From assembly GCF_002736105.1 (NCBI RefSeq), contig NZ_CP024123.1, positions 1,480,001 through 1,544,000 of the forward strand: a DNA stretch of 64,000 nt. Reading direction: 5' to 3'. The translations under genes and the position numbers were made by a program. The notes below the pieces were generated by a model. The model saw nothing but the letters and a program-made list of their open reading frames with translations. It ran no database searches and had not been told where the DNA came from. This document shows, piece after piece, positions 45,669 through 54,911 of the stretch; the first letter of the stretch is position 1, and every line of letters starts with the position of its first letter. This DNA comes from Solibacillus sp. R5-41. Its GTDB lineage: Bacteria; Bacillota; Bacilli; Bacillales_A; Planococcaceae.

Positions 45669-46242
45669 GCCTAGCACCTCCAGTTCCTTCACTCATATAA
45701 TTCCTCAGTTTCTTTAAGGTTTGATGTAGCCGGCTTTTAATTGTACCAATGGGTTTTTTTTCAAGCTCAGCAATTTCACTTAAAGAATAGCCTTCCCAGT
45801 ATAATAGATTGATAAGGCGTTGCTGTGATTCGGACAGATGGCATTTAGCTTCATGAATTTGTTGTTTTAAAATATTTTTTGAAACTTGTTGGAAGATACC
45901 TTCTGACTGCTGATCCTGCATTTGTCTCCATTGATGGAACTCTAACTGGATGGTTCCCTTATGTTTTTGTTCTTTACGAATTAAATCAATGGAAATATTT
46001 CTAGTAATCGTGATAAGCCAATTCGGAAATGCCCCTTTTGATTGGCTATAAGTTCTATTTGTTGTCCAAAGTCGGAGAAAAACTTGCTGAACAATTTCTT
46101 TTGTTTTCTCTGTGTCGCCCTTTGTCATTTTCATGGAGAAACTGTAAACGAGCTTTATATAGCGATCATACAGTTCTTCCAGAGCTGGACGATGCTTTTG
46201 AACAATTAATTCAATCAATTCCTCGTCCGTTTTAGTTTTCAC
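45658..46242 (-). CDS. ECF-type RNA polymerase sigma factor
   Basis: The product has 194 residues. Region 2 (LYDRYIKLVYSFSMKMTKGDTEKTKEIVQQVFLRLW, then WLITITRNISIDLIRKE) and region 4 (LSESQQRLINLLYWEGYSLSEIAELEKKPIGTIKSRLHQTLKKLR) are both complete. The start is a GTG. It is coupled to its anti-sigma factor. The lipoprotein gene directly upstream is a candidate member of its regulon. Confidence 0.93.
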   Translation of the reverse strand: MKTKTDEELIELIVQKHRPALEELYDRYIKLVYSFSMKMTKGDTEKTKEIVQQVFLRLWTTNRTYSQSKGAFPNWLITITRNISIDLIRKEQKHKGTIQLEFHQWRQMQDQQSEGIFQQVSKNILKQQIHEAKCHLSESQQRLINLLYWEGYSLSEIAELEKKPIGTIKSRLHQTLKKLRNYMSEGTGGARHGK

Positions 46243-46323
46243 TCTCTGATTCTCTCCCTTTATAAGAATATTTAGTTTTATTATAAACCATAGAATGTAT
46301 AAAAATATAATGGAGAGAAAAAA

Positions 46324-46345
46324 GAACTGCCAATTTCAGCAGTTC
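46324..46345 (-). terminator. Terminator after the secreted-repeat lipoprotein gene
   Basis: On the minus strand GAACTGC/GCAGTTC (7 bp, loop of 8) is followed by TTTTTT. It separates the lipoprotein gene from the sigma gene. Confidence 0.7.
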
Positions 46346-46357
46346 CTTCATGTTATC

Positions 46358-46855
46358 TTATTTAAATACTGTGTCGCTGTTTAAAATAAACCAAACATCC
46401 TTGACGCCTTGACCTTTAATATCCCCGGATGCAGTGTCATTGACAAAATAGTAAAGCGGATAGCCTTTATAGGTTGTTTGTTTTTCTCCAGTATCTTCGC
46501 GAGTAATTGTGCCGAAGTCCTCTTTGTTGAATCCTTCAGGAACCTCTACATTTTCTGCAAAGAAAGAAGGCCAGTTTTTCAGGCAATCGCCACTGCAGTT
46601 CGTTTTATTAGGCTCATCCTTAGCAAAGTAATAAAGAGCCATTCCATTAGCATCAGCCAAGTATTGACCTACTTTTTCATTCTTCATCATTTTAAGTGCG
46701 GATTTCACTTCGTCTTTATTGTTTTCGACTTTGGCAGCTGTCTCATTTGCTTGTTCCTTTGTATTCTGATTCTCGTTGTTTGTTTCAGCGCTACATCCCG
46801 CAAGAAGTAGGAACGCTAAAAGTAAAGTAGTGAAAAAATAACCATTCTTTTTCAT
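46358..46855 (-). CDS. Lipoprotein with two secreted-repeat (PF03640-type) domains
   Basis: The product has 165 residues. The signal ends in a LAGC lipobox (Cys21). After an Asn/Glu-rich linker come two repeats of the secreted lipoprotein motif: [20 protein letters not shown] followed by [13 protein letters not shown], and [25 protein letters not shown]. These proteins often accompany ECF sigma/anti-sigma pairs, as here. The function is unknown; a redox or heme-related role has been suggested for some relatives. AGGAGGT precedes the ATG. Confidence 0.9.
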   Translation of the reverse strand: MKKNGYFFTTLLLAFLLLAGCSAETNNENQNTKEQANETAAKVENNKDEVKSALKMMKNEKVGQYLADANGMALYYFAKDEPNKTNCSGDCLKNWPSFFAENVEVPEGFNKEDFGTITREDTGEKQTTYKGYPLYYFVNDTASGDIKGQGVKDVWFILNSDTVFK

Positions 46856-46976
46856 ATTAATTACCTCCTATTATTTTTATTCGATAAAGGAAACGAAGGA
46901 AGATTAAAAACGGTTCGAAAAAAAATAAAATAATTTTAAAAATTTCAATAAAACAAGATGAAAGGATTTAAAGATA

Positions 46977-47003
46977 TTTCTTTCTTTCTTTCTTTCTTTC
47001 TTT
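46977..47003. repeat. Tetranucleotide microsatellite (TTTC)6
   Basis: Six TTTC units at 46977-47000 run into TTT. It lies in the 470-bp gap between the lipoprotein gene (minus strand, start at 46855) and the small gene at 47327. It is upstream of the former and could alter promoter spacing by slippage. Confidence 0.9.
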
Positions 47004-47154
47004 TGGTATTTATATTATGAGGAAAAAAGATAGGGCTTGAAGGCATTACTGTTGGTGGTGAAACGATACGAGAGCACTTGAACTAGTTGCGTAGGAAGTT
47101 GAATCTTCGTTAGACCTTTATTTAAATGTTGTGTAAAAACCGCATGTAGAACCA

Positions 47155-47195
47155 TAACGTTGAACCGTATCATTAGTAAGTGAGGTTTTCCCAGT
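47155..47195 (+). repeat. GEPYHK-stop repeat (family D), copy 3
   Basis: TTGAACCGTATCATTAGTAA with the following GTGAGGTTTTCCC matches the copies at 22108 and 23680. The reading frame is more eroded (VEPYH then stop). Confidence 0.6.
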
Positions 47196-47326
47196 GGTTT
47201 AAAGATTAATTTTATATTAAAAAAAGTGTTCAATAACGTTTGCTTCAGCCTAGGAATAATTTTAGGGAATTTTACAATACTAAGCTTTCCGTAAATTATC
47301 TTATTTGCAGGAAGGAAGAGGTATGA

Positions 47327-47608
47327 ATGGGTAAGAATTCAGATAAAAGTTGGAAAAAGGATAGTCCAAACACTTTTTTAAGCAACTCTGTTCAAAAGGC
47401 AAATCGTGCGGTAAAGCAAGCGATGTCACATCCAGAAGAGATGGCAGTTGAGCATGCTTTCAATTCAATCTCTCGTGTAGAAAATGCACTCTTTAATGCA
47501 GAGCAATTTAATGAGCAAGTGAATACAGTTCAGCAAAGCAAAGAACAGTTAGACTTGATGAAGCAGCAATTGAACAAAGTACAAGAAATTATGGAAGAGC
47601 AAGAATAG
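47327..47608 (+). CDS. Small helical protein, unknown function
   Basis: The product has 93 residues, Gln/Glu/Asn-rich and helical (SVQKANRAVKQAMSHPEEMA, then VEHAFNSISRVENALFNAEQ), with a coiled-coil C-terminus. There is no signal peptide. GGAAGAGG lies just before the ATG. The composition recalls small spore proteins of Bacillales, but I do not recognise the family. A terminator follows directly. Confidence 0.7.
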   Translation: MGKNSDKSWKKDSPNTFLSNSVQKANRAVKQAMSHPEEMAVEHAFNSISRVENALFNAEQFNEQVNTVQQSKEQLDLMKQQLNKVQEIMEEQE

Positions 47609-47616
47609 AAGTTAAT

Positions 47617-47654
47617 CCCCCCGCAAGTTTCATAAAGCTTGTGGGGGAATTTTA
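47617..47654 (+). terminator. Rho-independent terminator
   Basis: The stem CCCCCGCAAGTTT/AAGCTTGTGGGGG (with G-T pairs) has a 4-base loop and is followed by TTTTATTT. Confidence 0.85.
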
Positions 47655-47739
47655 TTTCTAAATGACATTCCAAAATACTATTGGAAATCTTGTTGTTGTA
47701 CAGGGTATAGCCACATTGATTTGAAATTATAACATTAGA

Positions 47740-47922
47740 CATGTCGATGCTTCAAAGGCATCCATATTATCTAATATAGAACCATTTGTAGCAATGATAA
47801 TGGGATTGACCCTGCAATACAAACCAAAAATAGAGGTAGAAATTTTAGGGTCGTTATTTATAGTAGGCGAAGTAGTACTATCTACGTATCAACGAAAAAA
47901 GTTAAATAGCCAGTCCAATTAA
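47740..47922 (+). pseudogene. 3' fragment of an EamA/DMT-family transporter gene
   Basis: The frame reads HVDASKASILSNIEPFVAMI, then KIEVEILGSLFIVGEVVLST, to TAA at 47922. ASIL..IEP..A...G is the C-terminal signature of EamA drug/metabolite transporters. Only ~60 of about 300 residues remain, with no start. Confidence 0.8.
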
Positions 47923-48014
47923 CAAGACCTATATTATAAATAACTTTAACATATAAAGGAACATGTGCTAATTTGGAAAAACAGGTGAGTGTTCCTTTTA
48001 ATAATGGGATTAAT

Positions 48015-49253
48015 TTATTTTTTTAATTTTAATTCGTCCACTGCAGTGTATCCTGCTTGAATAGCACCTTCCATAAAATTAGGGAATTTAAGCGCTACTT
48101 CACTACTAGCGAAAACGACATTTTCATGCGGTGTTCTTAAAATTTCAGGTGCATCGGTGAGTCCTCCAAATTTCACTTTCGCACTATATCCACCGCCATA
48201 ATAAGGATGATTGATCCAAACACTTTCCTGAACGTCAGTGTAGCTATGGGCGATTTTACCAAAATAGCGCTCGATTAATGCGGTCGCTTTTTGTAGGCGA
48301 GTCGTCGCATCAAAGGTAGCAAATTCTTCTGCAATAGCTGCTCCGATGAACATTGTTAAACGGGCATCCTTCTTTTTTTTTGATGAATCCACAACCGAAA
48401 TACCAGGCACACTTGAATATATAACTCCATGAAGTCGCTGTTTATCCTGCCAAAACTTTTGAGGGTACAGCCATGTTATTTTAATAATCGCGCCATCCAC
48501 ATAGCTTTTAAGCGCTGGCATAAAGTGCGTATTCAGTGATTCGCTATATTGAATTTGGCTTGCGATTGTTGGAGGGACCGCTATAATAACTGCATGTGCA
48601 TAAAACACTTTCTTTATCGTACGAACTTCATAGCAATCATTCATCCTGTAGATCGCTTTAACAGGATGATTAGTGTAAATTTCCTCTTGAAAAAGGGAAG
48701 CGAGATAATGAATCAGCTCATTAAATGGTTTTGTCCCTTGAAGTTGTAAATCATTTTGCTCCGATAAATAACGTTTATTACTTTTGAAAGATGCAATTGT
48801 ACTTATTTGTGAAGGATGGATATTTAAAATTTCACAATAATAACTTTCTATAATACGACGAGCCTGCCCATCTGTTATAACCTTTTCATATAGGGTTTGT
48901 AGCGGAATATCCTTAGATAAACTAACTTCTTCTATAGCGTAAAGTTCTTGAATAATCGGAGCAACGTCTTGTTTACGTACATCGTCCACTTCTATTGATT
49001 TATTGTCTAGTGCCGTTTCTGCAAGGGGAATGTTTGCTGCGCGTAATAGCTGATTGAAGGCATGCATATCATCATTAAAAAATTGAGGACCTAACTCAAA
49101 ATAATTTCCATTGTCATGCGTGACGGAATTTACCTTACCACCAACGCGTTCAGTCGCCTCTAATAATACAAATGGAATGTTTTGTTCCTTCAATTTCTTA
49201 GCAGCACTTAACCCTGCTAAACCAGCACCGATTATAATGACTTGTTTGAGCAT
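48015..49253 (-). CDS. Flavin-containing amine oxidase (monoamine oxidase-like)
   Basis: The product has 412 residues. The dinucleotide motif VIIIGAGLAGLSAAKKLKEQ starts at residue 4 and is followed by VLLEATERVGGKVNSV. The C-terminus has the FAD-binding EGAIQAGYTAVDEL. Between them are NHPYYGGGYSAKVKFGG and VVFASSEVALKF, typical of amine oxidases. It probably oxidises an amine or protoporphyrin-like substrate with oxygen. The ATG at 49253 follows GGAGG by 8 bases. Confidence 0.9.
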   Translation of the reverse strand: MLKQVIIIGAGLAGLSAAKKLKEQNIPFVLLEATERVGGKVNSVTHDNGNYFELGPQFFNDDMHAFNQLLRAANIPLAETALDNKSIEVDDVRKQDVAPIIQELYAIEEVSLSKDIPLQTLYEKVITDGQARRIIESYYCEILNIHPSQISTIASFKSNKRYLSEQNDLQLQGTKPFNELIHYLASLFQEEIYTNHPVKAIYRMNDCYEVRTIKKVFYAHAVIIAVPPTIASQIQYSESLNTHFMPALKSYVDGAIIKITWLYPQKFWQDKQRLHGVIYSSVPGISVVDSSKKKKDARLTMFIGAAIAEEFATFDATTRLQKATALIERYFGKIAHSYTDVQESVWINHPYYGGGYSAKVKFGGLTDAPEILRTPHENVVFASSEVALKFPNFMEGAIQAGYTAVDELKLKK

Positions 49254-49296
49254 CTTACAAACCTCCATATGGATAAATCATAATTTTTTCGTCCTT

Positions 49297-49500
49297 TTAA
49301 TCGAATTTTTCTGTAAATGAGAAACCAAATTTTAGATATAGTTGGCTTGCCACTTTATTTTGCTCAAATATGCTTAAAATTATAGGTTGGTTAGGGGAGA
49401 TTTCGAGTATAAATTCTACAAGAGTGTGCAAAAAGTAGAGTCCTAGTCCATTTCCTTGAAAGCACGGTCGAGCCAAATTTCCCATACAACGAAAAAACAA
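49297..49500 (-). pseudogene. C-terminal fragment of a GNAT acetyltransferase gene
   Basis: The frame holds GNLARPCFQGNGLGLYFLHT, the acetyl-CoA loop, and SIFEQNKVASQLYLKFGFSF, the C-terminal half of the GNAT fold. The first ~90 residues are absent and no ribosome site is seen, so it is probably not functional. Confidence 0.65.
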
Positions 49501-49625
49501 TTATTCCTCCATTTTTATAAAGATAAGGGAATGTAAGATGTGTCGTTTTCAGCTTATGCTAAAAAATTTATTTGCAAACCCCAAAAATTTTAGATTGTCG
49601 GGGACGAAATAATGACTAAAGCAAA

Positions 49626-49665
49626 AAAAGCAAACTACTCGTATACATTGTAGTTTGCTTTTAAT
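49626..49665. terminator. Bidirectional hairpin terminator
   Basis: The arms AAAAGCAAACTAC and GTAGTTTGCTTTT form a 13-bp stem with an 11-base loop. Confidence 0.75.
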
Positions 49666-49687
49666 ATTTTTTTTCTTGCGGTAGCAA

Positions 49688-49960
49688 TTAATCATTCACA
49701 ATAACTGAATTAACAATCCCTGCTAAAACGAGTACACTACCGATGTTCCGAAACCAAACTGCGCGCTTACCACTTGTTTTGCTGAAATAATAAAGCCAGC
49801 TCATTATTTCCAAACTTTTGAAAAAGCTCCCATGGTTAATGCTAACGCCGAGAATGGTTGCGACGCAAAGTAATAGCCATTGTTTCGGACGAATATGTGC
49901 TTTTCGAATAATAGGAGAGCCGATGATTCCTAAAAATAAACTAATACAAATTAATCGAAT
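49688..49960 (-). pseudogene. 5'-truncated small membrane protein gene
   Basis: After a TAG at 49963-49961, a 90-codon open frame reads LICISLFLGIIGSPIIRKAH ... QWLLLCVATILGVSINHGSF ... VLVLAGIVNSVIVND to TAA. It has two or three hydrophobic stretches and good coding character, but no start codon or ribosome site at its 5' end. It is therefore a likely remnant of unknown family. Confidence 0.5.
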
Positions 49961-50071
49961 CTAGACGTGTAGAGCTGACCATTAATTGACGAGCACTGCA
50001 CCAAAAATAAAGTTGGATGCCTATAAACTAACTCTAAAAATAAGAATTCCATAAGCTTTTAACTTCATAAA

Positions 50072-51286
50072 TTATTGTTTGAAAAATACTCCTTTATTCA
50101 TCAATAGACGTTTTGCCGGTGGTCGTGACACAACTTCTGCACTACAGCTAGATGCGACAAAAACAAAGCTTGCCTCATCTCCAACTTGCGGCCATTGCAT
50201 TTGTCCCTCATTGTCGAGTGGTGTGATTCCATTTGTAATGTATGCTAAACTTTGGCGAAGTTCTCGCTCTGTAATTTTTCGTGTAACATCAGCAAATGTA
50301 CAAGCTTTTTGTAATATGTCCCCCGAACCATAAGGACTCCAAGAATCATAGAACCCATCACATCCAAAATGCACGTCCACACCATGGACAGTTAATAAAT
50401 CAATCGGTGGAATTTTGCGTCCTAAATTAAATGGTACTGTCGACATAATGGCGACATTATGCTTTTTTAATCGTTGTGCCATAGCGATTTGCTCAGATAC
50501 TGTAACATCACCTAATGAAAAAGAATGGCTAAAATCTGTTTTCCCTTTAAAATCGGTTTCCTCTACCATATCAAGCCATTTATCAATCGTGTAATAACCT
50601 AATTGGCCATTGTCATGTAAATGAAAATCTACATCTACATTGAATTCCTGTGCGATATCCATCGTCGTTTGTAAAGACTTTTCAATATTGCGGTCGATGC
50701 CACCTGGATCTAATCCACCAAGCATTGTCGCACCATTACGTAAAGCTTCACGCAATAAATTTGGCATATTATCGCGAAGTAGCCCGTGCTGAGGGAAGGC
50801 AATCACGTCTGCAGTGACATAATCTTTATATTTATCAAGTGCTGCTAAAACGCCTTCTAAATTTTTTAAACCAATATATGGATCGATATTAACGTGCGTA
50901 CGAATATGGTTTGAGCCAAATCCTAAAATTTTCTCAATCATTGCGCTAGCACGTTGTTCACAATTTTCGGCTAAAGCGGAAAGTTCAAGTGACTCTAAAT
51001 GCAAACGCTCCTCAAGACTACTCACAGTACGGCAAGCTTTCCACGGTAAAGATAAGTAGGTTTTATCTAAATGATTATGCATTTCTTTAAAGGCAGGTAA
51101 TGCTAGCTGACCTTGCATATCTTGTGCATTTTCAGGTTGGAATGCTGCGTCATTTTCCATCATTTCTACAATATGTCCATTTTTATCAATTTCGATATGG
51201 AAAAAGTTCGTAGTTGTACGGATACTTCCATCTTCGTGTAAAGCTTCGCCTATTTCTAAACGAACATTTAATAGCCATTGATTCAT
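50072..51286 (-). CDS. Amidohydrolase/deaminase family protein (cytosine deaminase-like)
   Basis: The product has 404 residues. Metal motifs are LPAFKEMHNHLDKTY (HxH), THVNIDP, DVDFHLHDNGQ, SHSFSLGDV and GCDGFYDSWSPYGSGD (Asp ligand). This matches the COG0402-like cytosine deaminase/N-isopropylammelide hydrolase group. The substrate is not determined. The start overlaps the upstream paralogue as ATGA, so the two are translated together. They are clearly related in sequence and may form a heteromer or act in sequence. Confidence 0.87.
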   Translation of the reverse strand: MNQWLLNVRLEIGEALHEDGSIRTTTNFFHIEIDKNGHIVEMMENDAAFQPENAQDMQGQLALPAFKEMHNHLDKTYLSLPWKACRTVSSLEERLHLESLELSALAENCEQRASAMIEKILGFGSNHIRTHVNIDPYIGLKNLEGVLAALDKYKDYVTADVIAFPQHGLLRDNMPNLLREALRNGATMLGGLDPGGIDRNIEKSLQTTMDIAQEFNVDVDFHLHDNGQLGYYTIDKWLDMVEETDFKGKTDFSHSFSLGDVTVSEQIAMAQRLKKHNVAIMSTVPFNLGRKIPPIDLLTVHGVDVHFGCDGFYDSWSPYGSGDILQKACTFADVTRKITERELRQSLAYITNGITPLDNEGQMQWPQVGDEASFVFVASSCSAEVVSRPPAKRLLMNKGVFFKQ

Positions 51287-52527
51287 CGGTAAGCTCCTTT
51301 CAATTCAATATTATCCTCATAAATAATCGCACCGTTTGAGATGACAGTAGTAATTGGACAAATACGGGCAATTGTATGTGCTGCACTCACTGCATCAACG
51401 AGTAATGCATTTGCTGTATGTCCCACTTTCGGCCATACTTGCTCACCTTGTGCGTTCAGTGGGGTAATACCACCAGTTGCATATTTCAACGACTGGCTTA
51501 ATTGATACTCATCGATTAATTTAAAGCGCTCAGCTAATACATTGAGTTTTTGTATTGTATTGCCAGTACCAAAAGGAGACCAATGATCAGTTAAACTATC
51601 ATGTCCGACAGAAACGTGTACGCCATTTTCATATAAATAAGGAATAGGGATTGTCGAGCGATTTTGTCCAATTGGTACTGTAGTTGTCACATCGATATTA
51701 AAAGATGCAAGACGTTTCGTGAGCTTTTCTAAAGAAGCACCTTGTAAATCAGATAATGCAATCGCATGACTAATTGTTACCTCATTTTTAAAGTTATGCT
51801 TTTCTAATAAATCCATCATCACGTGAAATTCATGCTCACCAAGCGTATCTCGGTCATGTAAATGAATATCTATATGCTTATCATAATCTTTAGCAATTTG
51901 AATCATCGTTTCTAAAGATTGGTGTGTTGCGCGGTCGACAATTGCTGGGTCTACACCACCAACATGTGTTGCTCCTTTTTCCATCGCTTCACGCATTAAA
52001 GGTTCAACGGCCGAGCGAATTAATCCGTGCTGTGGAAACGCGACGATGTCATACGTAATTTTATTTTGGAATGATTCCAATACTTCCATTGTTACGTCGA
52101 TATGTTTCGTACCAATTTGCGGATCAACATTACAATGTGAACGGATATGTGTATGTCCATTAGCGATTAAATGTTCCACCATTTTGATGGCACGCTCTTT
52201 CGCATAAGGAAGTTGCTTCGGTAGTAAGGATTGCTCTTCTTCAATACGAGTTAAAATACCTTTCGTTATCGCTGTAGGTGCTTTCCATTCTCCACCAAAA
52301 TATGTTTTATCAATGTGAATATGCATTTCACGGAAGGAAGGCAACAATAACTGCCCGTGAGCCTCTATCACTTGCATTTCAGATGTCGATTCAATCGTCG
52401 GTTCGATTTTCGAAAATTTACAGTCCTCTATTAAAATATCAAAAGGAGCAATAGTCGTCCCTATAATAATGCCGTCTTCATATCGATAGCCTGTTTCTAA
52501 ATGAACTTGCTTAATCAATTGTTTCAT
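51283..52527 (-). CDS. Amidohydrolase/deaminase family protein (cytosine deaminase-like), paralogue
   Basis: The product has 414 residues from the ATG at 52527, which has GGGTGAT upstream. The motifs LPSFREMHIHIDKTYFGG, SHCNVDPQIG, DIHLHDRDT, SHAIALSD and GHDSLTDHWSPFGTGN parallel those of the downstream gene. It is the first gene of a two-gene operon. A broken oligopeptide-binding protein gene lies just upstream on the same strand, which hints that the enzymes once worked with an ABC importer. Confidence 0.87.
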   Translation of the reverse strand: MKQLIKQVHLETGYRYEDGIIIGTTIAPFDILIEDCKFSKIEPTIESTSEMQVIEAHGQLLLPSFREMHIHIDKTYFGGEWKAPTAITKGILTRIEEEQSLLPKQLPYAKERAIKMVEHLIANGHTHIRSHCNVDPQIGTKHIDVTMEVLESFQNKITYDIVAFPQHGLIRSAVEPLMREAMEKGATHVGGVDPAIVDRATHQSLETMIQIAKDYDKHIDIHLHDRDTLGEHEFHVMMDLLEKHNFKNEVTISHAIALSDLQGASLEKLTKRLASFNIDVTTTVPIGQNRSTIPIPYLYENGVHVSVGHDSLTDHWSPFGTGNTIQKLNVLAERFKLIDEYQLSQSLKYATGGITPLNAQGEQVWPKVGHTANALLVDAVSAAHTIARICPITTVISNGAIIYEDNIELKGAYR

Positions 52528-52640
52528 GTTGCAAATCACCCTTCCCATTTTTTTGAGATTTCTACATCAGTAATCATCGTGTAGTTTGATGAATCTAACC
52601 AAAAGTTCTTTACTTTAATACTTTAAAAAGCTAATTGTTC

Positions 52641-53160
52641 TTAATTACTAACAGAGATGTAGTTGGCTTCTTCAGGCTCAATTTTCATTGCTTCTTCGTT
52701 TAAACTTGCGCGTTTTACTATCTCACCTCCACCCCTAGCTTCCTCAATAAATTTATCAATATCTTTATTAGAGTAGAAGAAATGGTTACCAGGAGATTCT
52801 TGTGATGCTGTATGGAACAGATTGTATTGATTGTAATCGCCATCACCTGTAGCATTAACCGAACCACCAATAAACATTTGATGCTTTTGCGAAGAGATTA
52901 CATTAATATAAGCACCATATTCCATTACTTGAATTTCAACTTTTAAACCAATTCCTTTAAGTTGAGATTGAATAACTTCAGTCATATTAATATGTACTTT
53001 CCGCTCATTCATCAATAATCCAACAGTTGTTCCTTCAACGATTACATCATCTTTTGACAAGGCTTTTGCTTGTTCAATATTATTATCAAAGCCTTTTTCA
53101 TTTGGTGAATAACCAACAACAATAGGGTTTATCGCAGAGTTTGCTAATGTACCTACATTA
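52641..53160 (-). pseudogene. Fragment of an OppA-type ABC substrate-binding protein gene
   Basis: The frame runs from ANSAINPIVVGYSPNEKGFD through IVEGTTVGLLMNERKVHINM, IQSQLKGIGLKVEIQVMEYG and DGDYNQYNLFHTASQESPGN, the C-terminal third of SBP_bac_5 proteins. A TAA at about 53166-53164 lies just upstream and no start or signal sequence remains. The coding density is good, so the loss is probably recent. Confidence 0.8.
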
Positions 53161-53310
53161 TCTTAAATACCACTAATTGCGCCCTGTGTAAATAGTAATC
53201 GGAAAATTCTAATAAAAGTATTATATAATACAGGAGACATATAGGGATTATTGAAAAACCTTAATTCACCAATGGGGAGCGGTGATCAATTAGAGTTATT
53301 TACGCAAATG

Positions 53311-53875
53311 CATTGGTATTACACAATAGGAACCTTTACATTTCTATGAAACCAAAAAGTGCATACTTTTTATGTATACAGGTATTAATAAATATGCAGA
53401 AACTTGGAGAGCGCTGGAAAATCTATATAAAACGGGTATGATCAAAGCTATCGGCGTATGTAACTTCAACATATCGCACCTACAAGACTTATTAAAATCA
53501 GCTCGCGTAACGCCAGTTATTAATCAAGTACAATTTCACCCACGTTTACAACAAGTAGACTTACGAGCATTTTGTACTGAATGCAATATCCGATTAGAAG
53601 CTTGGGCACCTTTAATGCAAGGTGGACTTCTGGAAGATCATTCAATTGCGAAAATCGAGGGAAATATGGGGAATTAATTACGCAAGTTATTTTGTGTTGG
53701 GATATTCAAAATGGTGTTGTAACAATTCCTAAGACAGTAAGTAAAGAACGTAGGTTTAAAATGCAAACATCTTTGATTTCAACCCTATTGATAACGAGCT
53801 ACAGGTAATTAATTCCATGAACTTAGAAAAGCGTGTAGGTCCTGACCCAACAGAATTTGACTTTAAAAGTAACTA
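53311..53875 (+). pseudogene. Decayed copy of the aldo/keto reductase gene and its promoter
   Basis: 53311-53364 matches the upstream region of the intact reductase (57689-57750), including the AAAAGTGC-ACTTTT operator. About 53380-53865 matches 58166-58648, so ~410 bp covering the start and first ~117 codons are deleted. A frameshift near 53665 follows (KIEGNMGN against KIAEKYGK). The copy ends in the AAAAGTAACTAAAG operator that in the intact locus precedes the MFS gene, so the HxlR gene is absent here. Confidence 0.9.
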
Positions 53876-54002
53876 AAGATTACTCTACGTACTTTTTTGA
53901 TATGTTAAGGAGCAATCATTATTTGTTTCAACTTCTTATGTAAACCATTAAATCTTTCTTTAACCTATGCATAATATACTGTAACAACTTTTGGTTTTGG
54001 AG

Positions 54003-54500
54003 ATGATTTTATTGATTTATACGGTGAAAGCTGGAGATACATTGTCGCAAATTGCTAGAGATTTTAGAACACCTTTATCGGTAATCATTAATGCAAATCA
54101 AGGTATCAATCCAGACGTTCTTTATATTGGGCAGCAAATAATAATACCAGGTTTTCCAAATACGACTCCTTTTCAAATTGAGATTTCTGTAAATAATCGA
54201 TGGTTACGTTTATTTAAAAATGGTGTGTTTCAAAAGCAATATCCTATTGCTGTAGGAAAAATGCTGTATGATACTCCATTAGGGAATTATATTATTGTCA
54301 ACAAGCAGCCAAATCCTGGTGGTCCATTCGGTACAATGTGGATGAGTTTATCGAAAGAACACTACGGTATTCATGGAACAAATAATCCTAGTTCTATCGG
54401 TCATGCTGTATCACGTGGCTGTATTCGTATGTATAATAATGATGTTGAGGAGTTAGCTAGTATTGTTCCTATAGGGACACAAGTTATTATCCATCCATAA
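54003..54500 (+). CDS. LysM-L,D-transpeptidase (YkuD family)
   Basis: The product has about 165 residues. A LysM domain ([20 protein letters not shown] ... [12 protein letters not shown]) binds peptidoglycan. A YkuD catalytic domain follows, with [20 protein letters not shown], which contains the active-site His and Cys. The domain order matches Bacillus YkuD, a wall cross-linking enzyme of sporulating cells. There is no signal peptide. GGAG at 53999 abuts the ATG at 54003, so the TTG at 54012, nine bases away, may be the true start. The gene sits between remnants of a duplicated reductase/MFS locus. Confidence 0.9.
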   Translation: MILLIYTVKAGDTLSQIARDFRTPLSVIINANQGINPDVLYIGQQIIIPGFPNTTPFQIEISVNNRWLRLFKNGVFQKQYPIAVGKMLYDTPLGNYIIVNKQPNPGGPFGTMWMSLSKEHYGIHGTNNPSSIGHAVSRGCIRMYNNDVEELASIVPIGTQVIIHP

Positions 54501-54624
54501 ATATTGGCAAAATTTTTGGACCACGGAAAGCTTCAAAAAATTACTCTGAAAAAGCATAAAATGAAATTGCGAGGAATACGACGTACAATAGTCGAATTCC
54601 TCTTAACGATGGTATTAAAATTTA

Positions 54625-54770
54625 GGTTCATTAAGCAGTGCTGGCTTAACCATATCAATTAATGCATTAGGTATAACGATTGGGTTATTAGGGACTTTCA
54701 TCGCCAAAGTAACAGCCTAGCGGATGTCATTCATTTTCATCGAAATAATAGGTATAAGTGGTTTTGTTGA
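54625..54770 (+). pseudogene. Remnant of a duplicate DHA1-type MFS gene
   Basis: 54625-54683 resembles 59358-59410 (SLSTAGLTVSIYALGVTIG in the intact protein), and 54687-54765 resembles 59691-59770 (GTFIGQVTDWRMSFIFIVII). The ~280 bp between them are deleted and a TAG replaces the Asp codon of VTDW. It belongs to the same decayed copy as the 53311 fragment. Confidence 0.85.
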
Positions 54771-54882
54771 AAAGTTATTTGTTAATTTAAAAGGACGAGC
54801 TAATTATTGTGTAGTGCTAAGAAAAATGATGAATAAATTTTGTGAAATACTTAAATTTTTAAAGTTATTGTAAAATACAGTG

Positions 54883-54911
54883 TTGACAAAATTAAAGCAG
54901 GCCCGTATAGT
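54883..54911 (+). promoter_or_regulatory. Sigma-A promoter of T-box leader 1
   Basis: TTGACA at 54883-54888 and TATAGT at 54906-54911 are separated by 17 bp. Confidence 0.85.

Noticed and set aside
46977-47003. Possible CRISPR or other array
   Set aside because: It is a simple tetranucleotide tract with no spacers. No repeat-spacer pattern was seen anywhere in the window.
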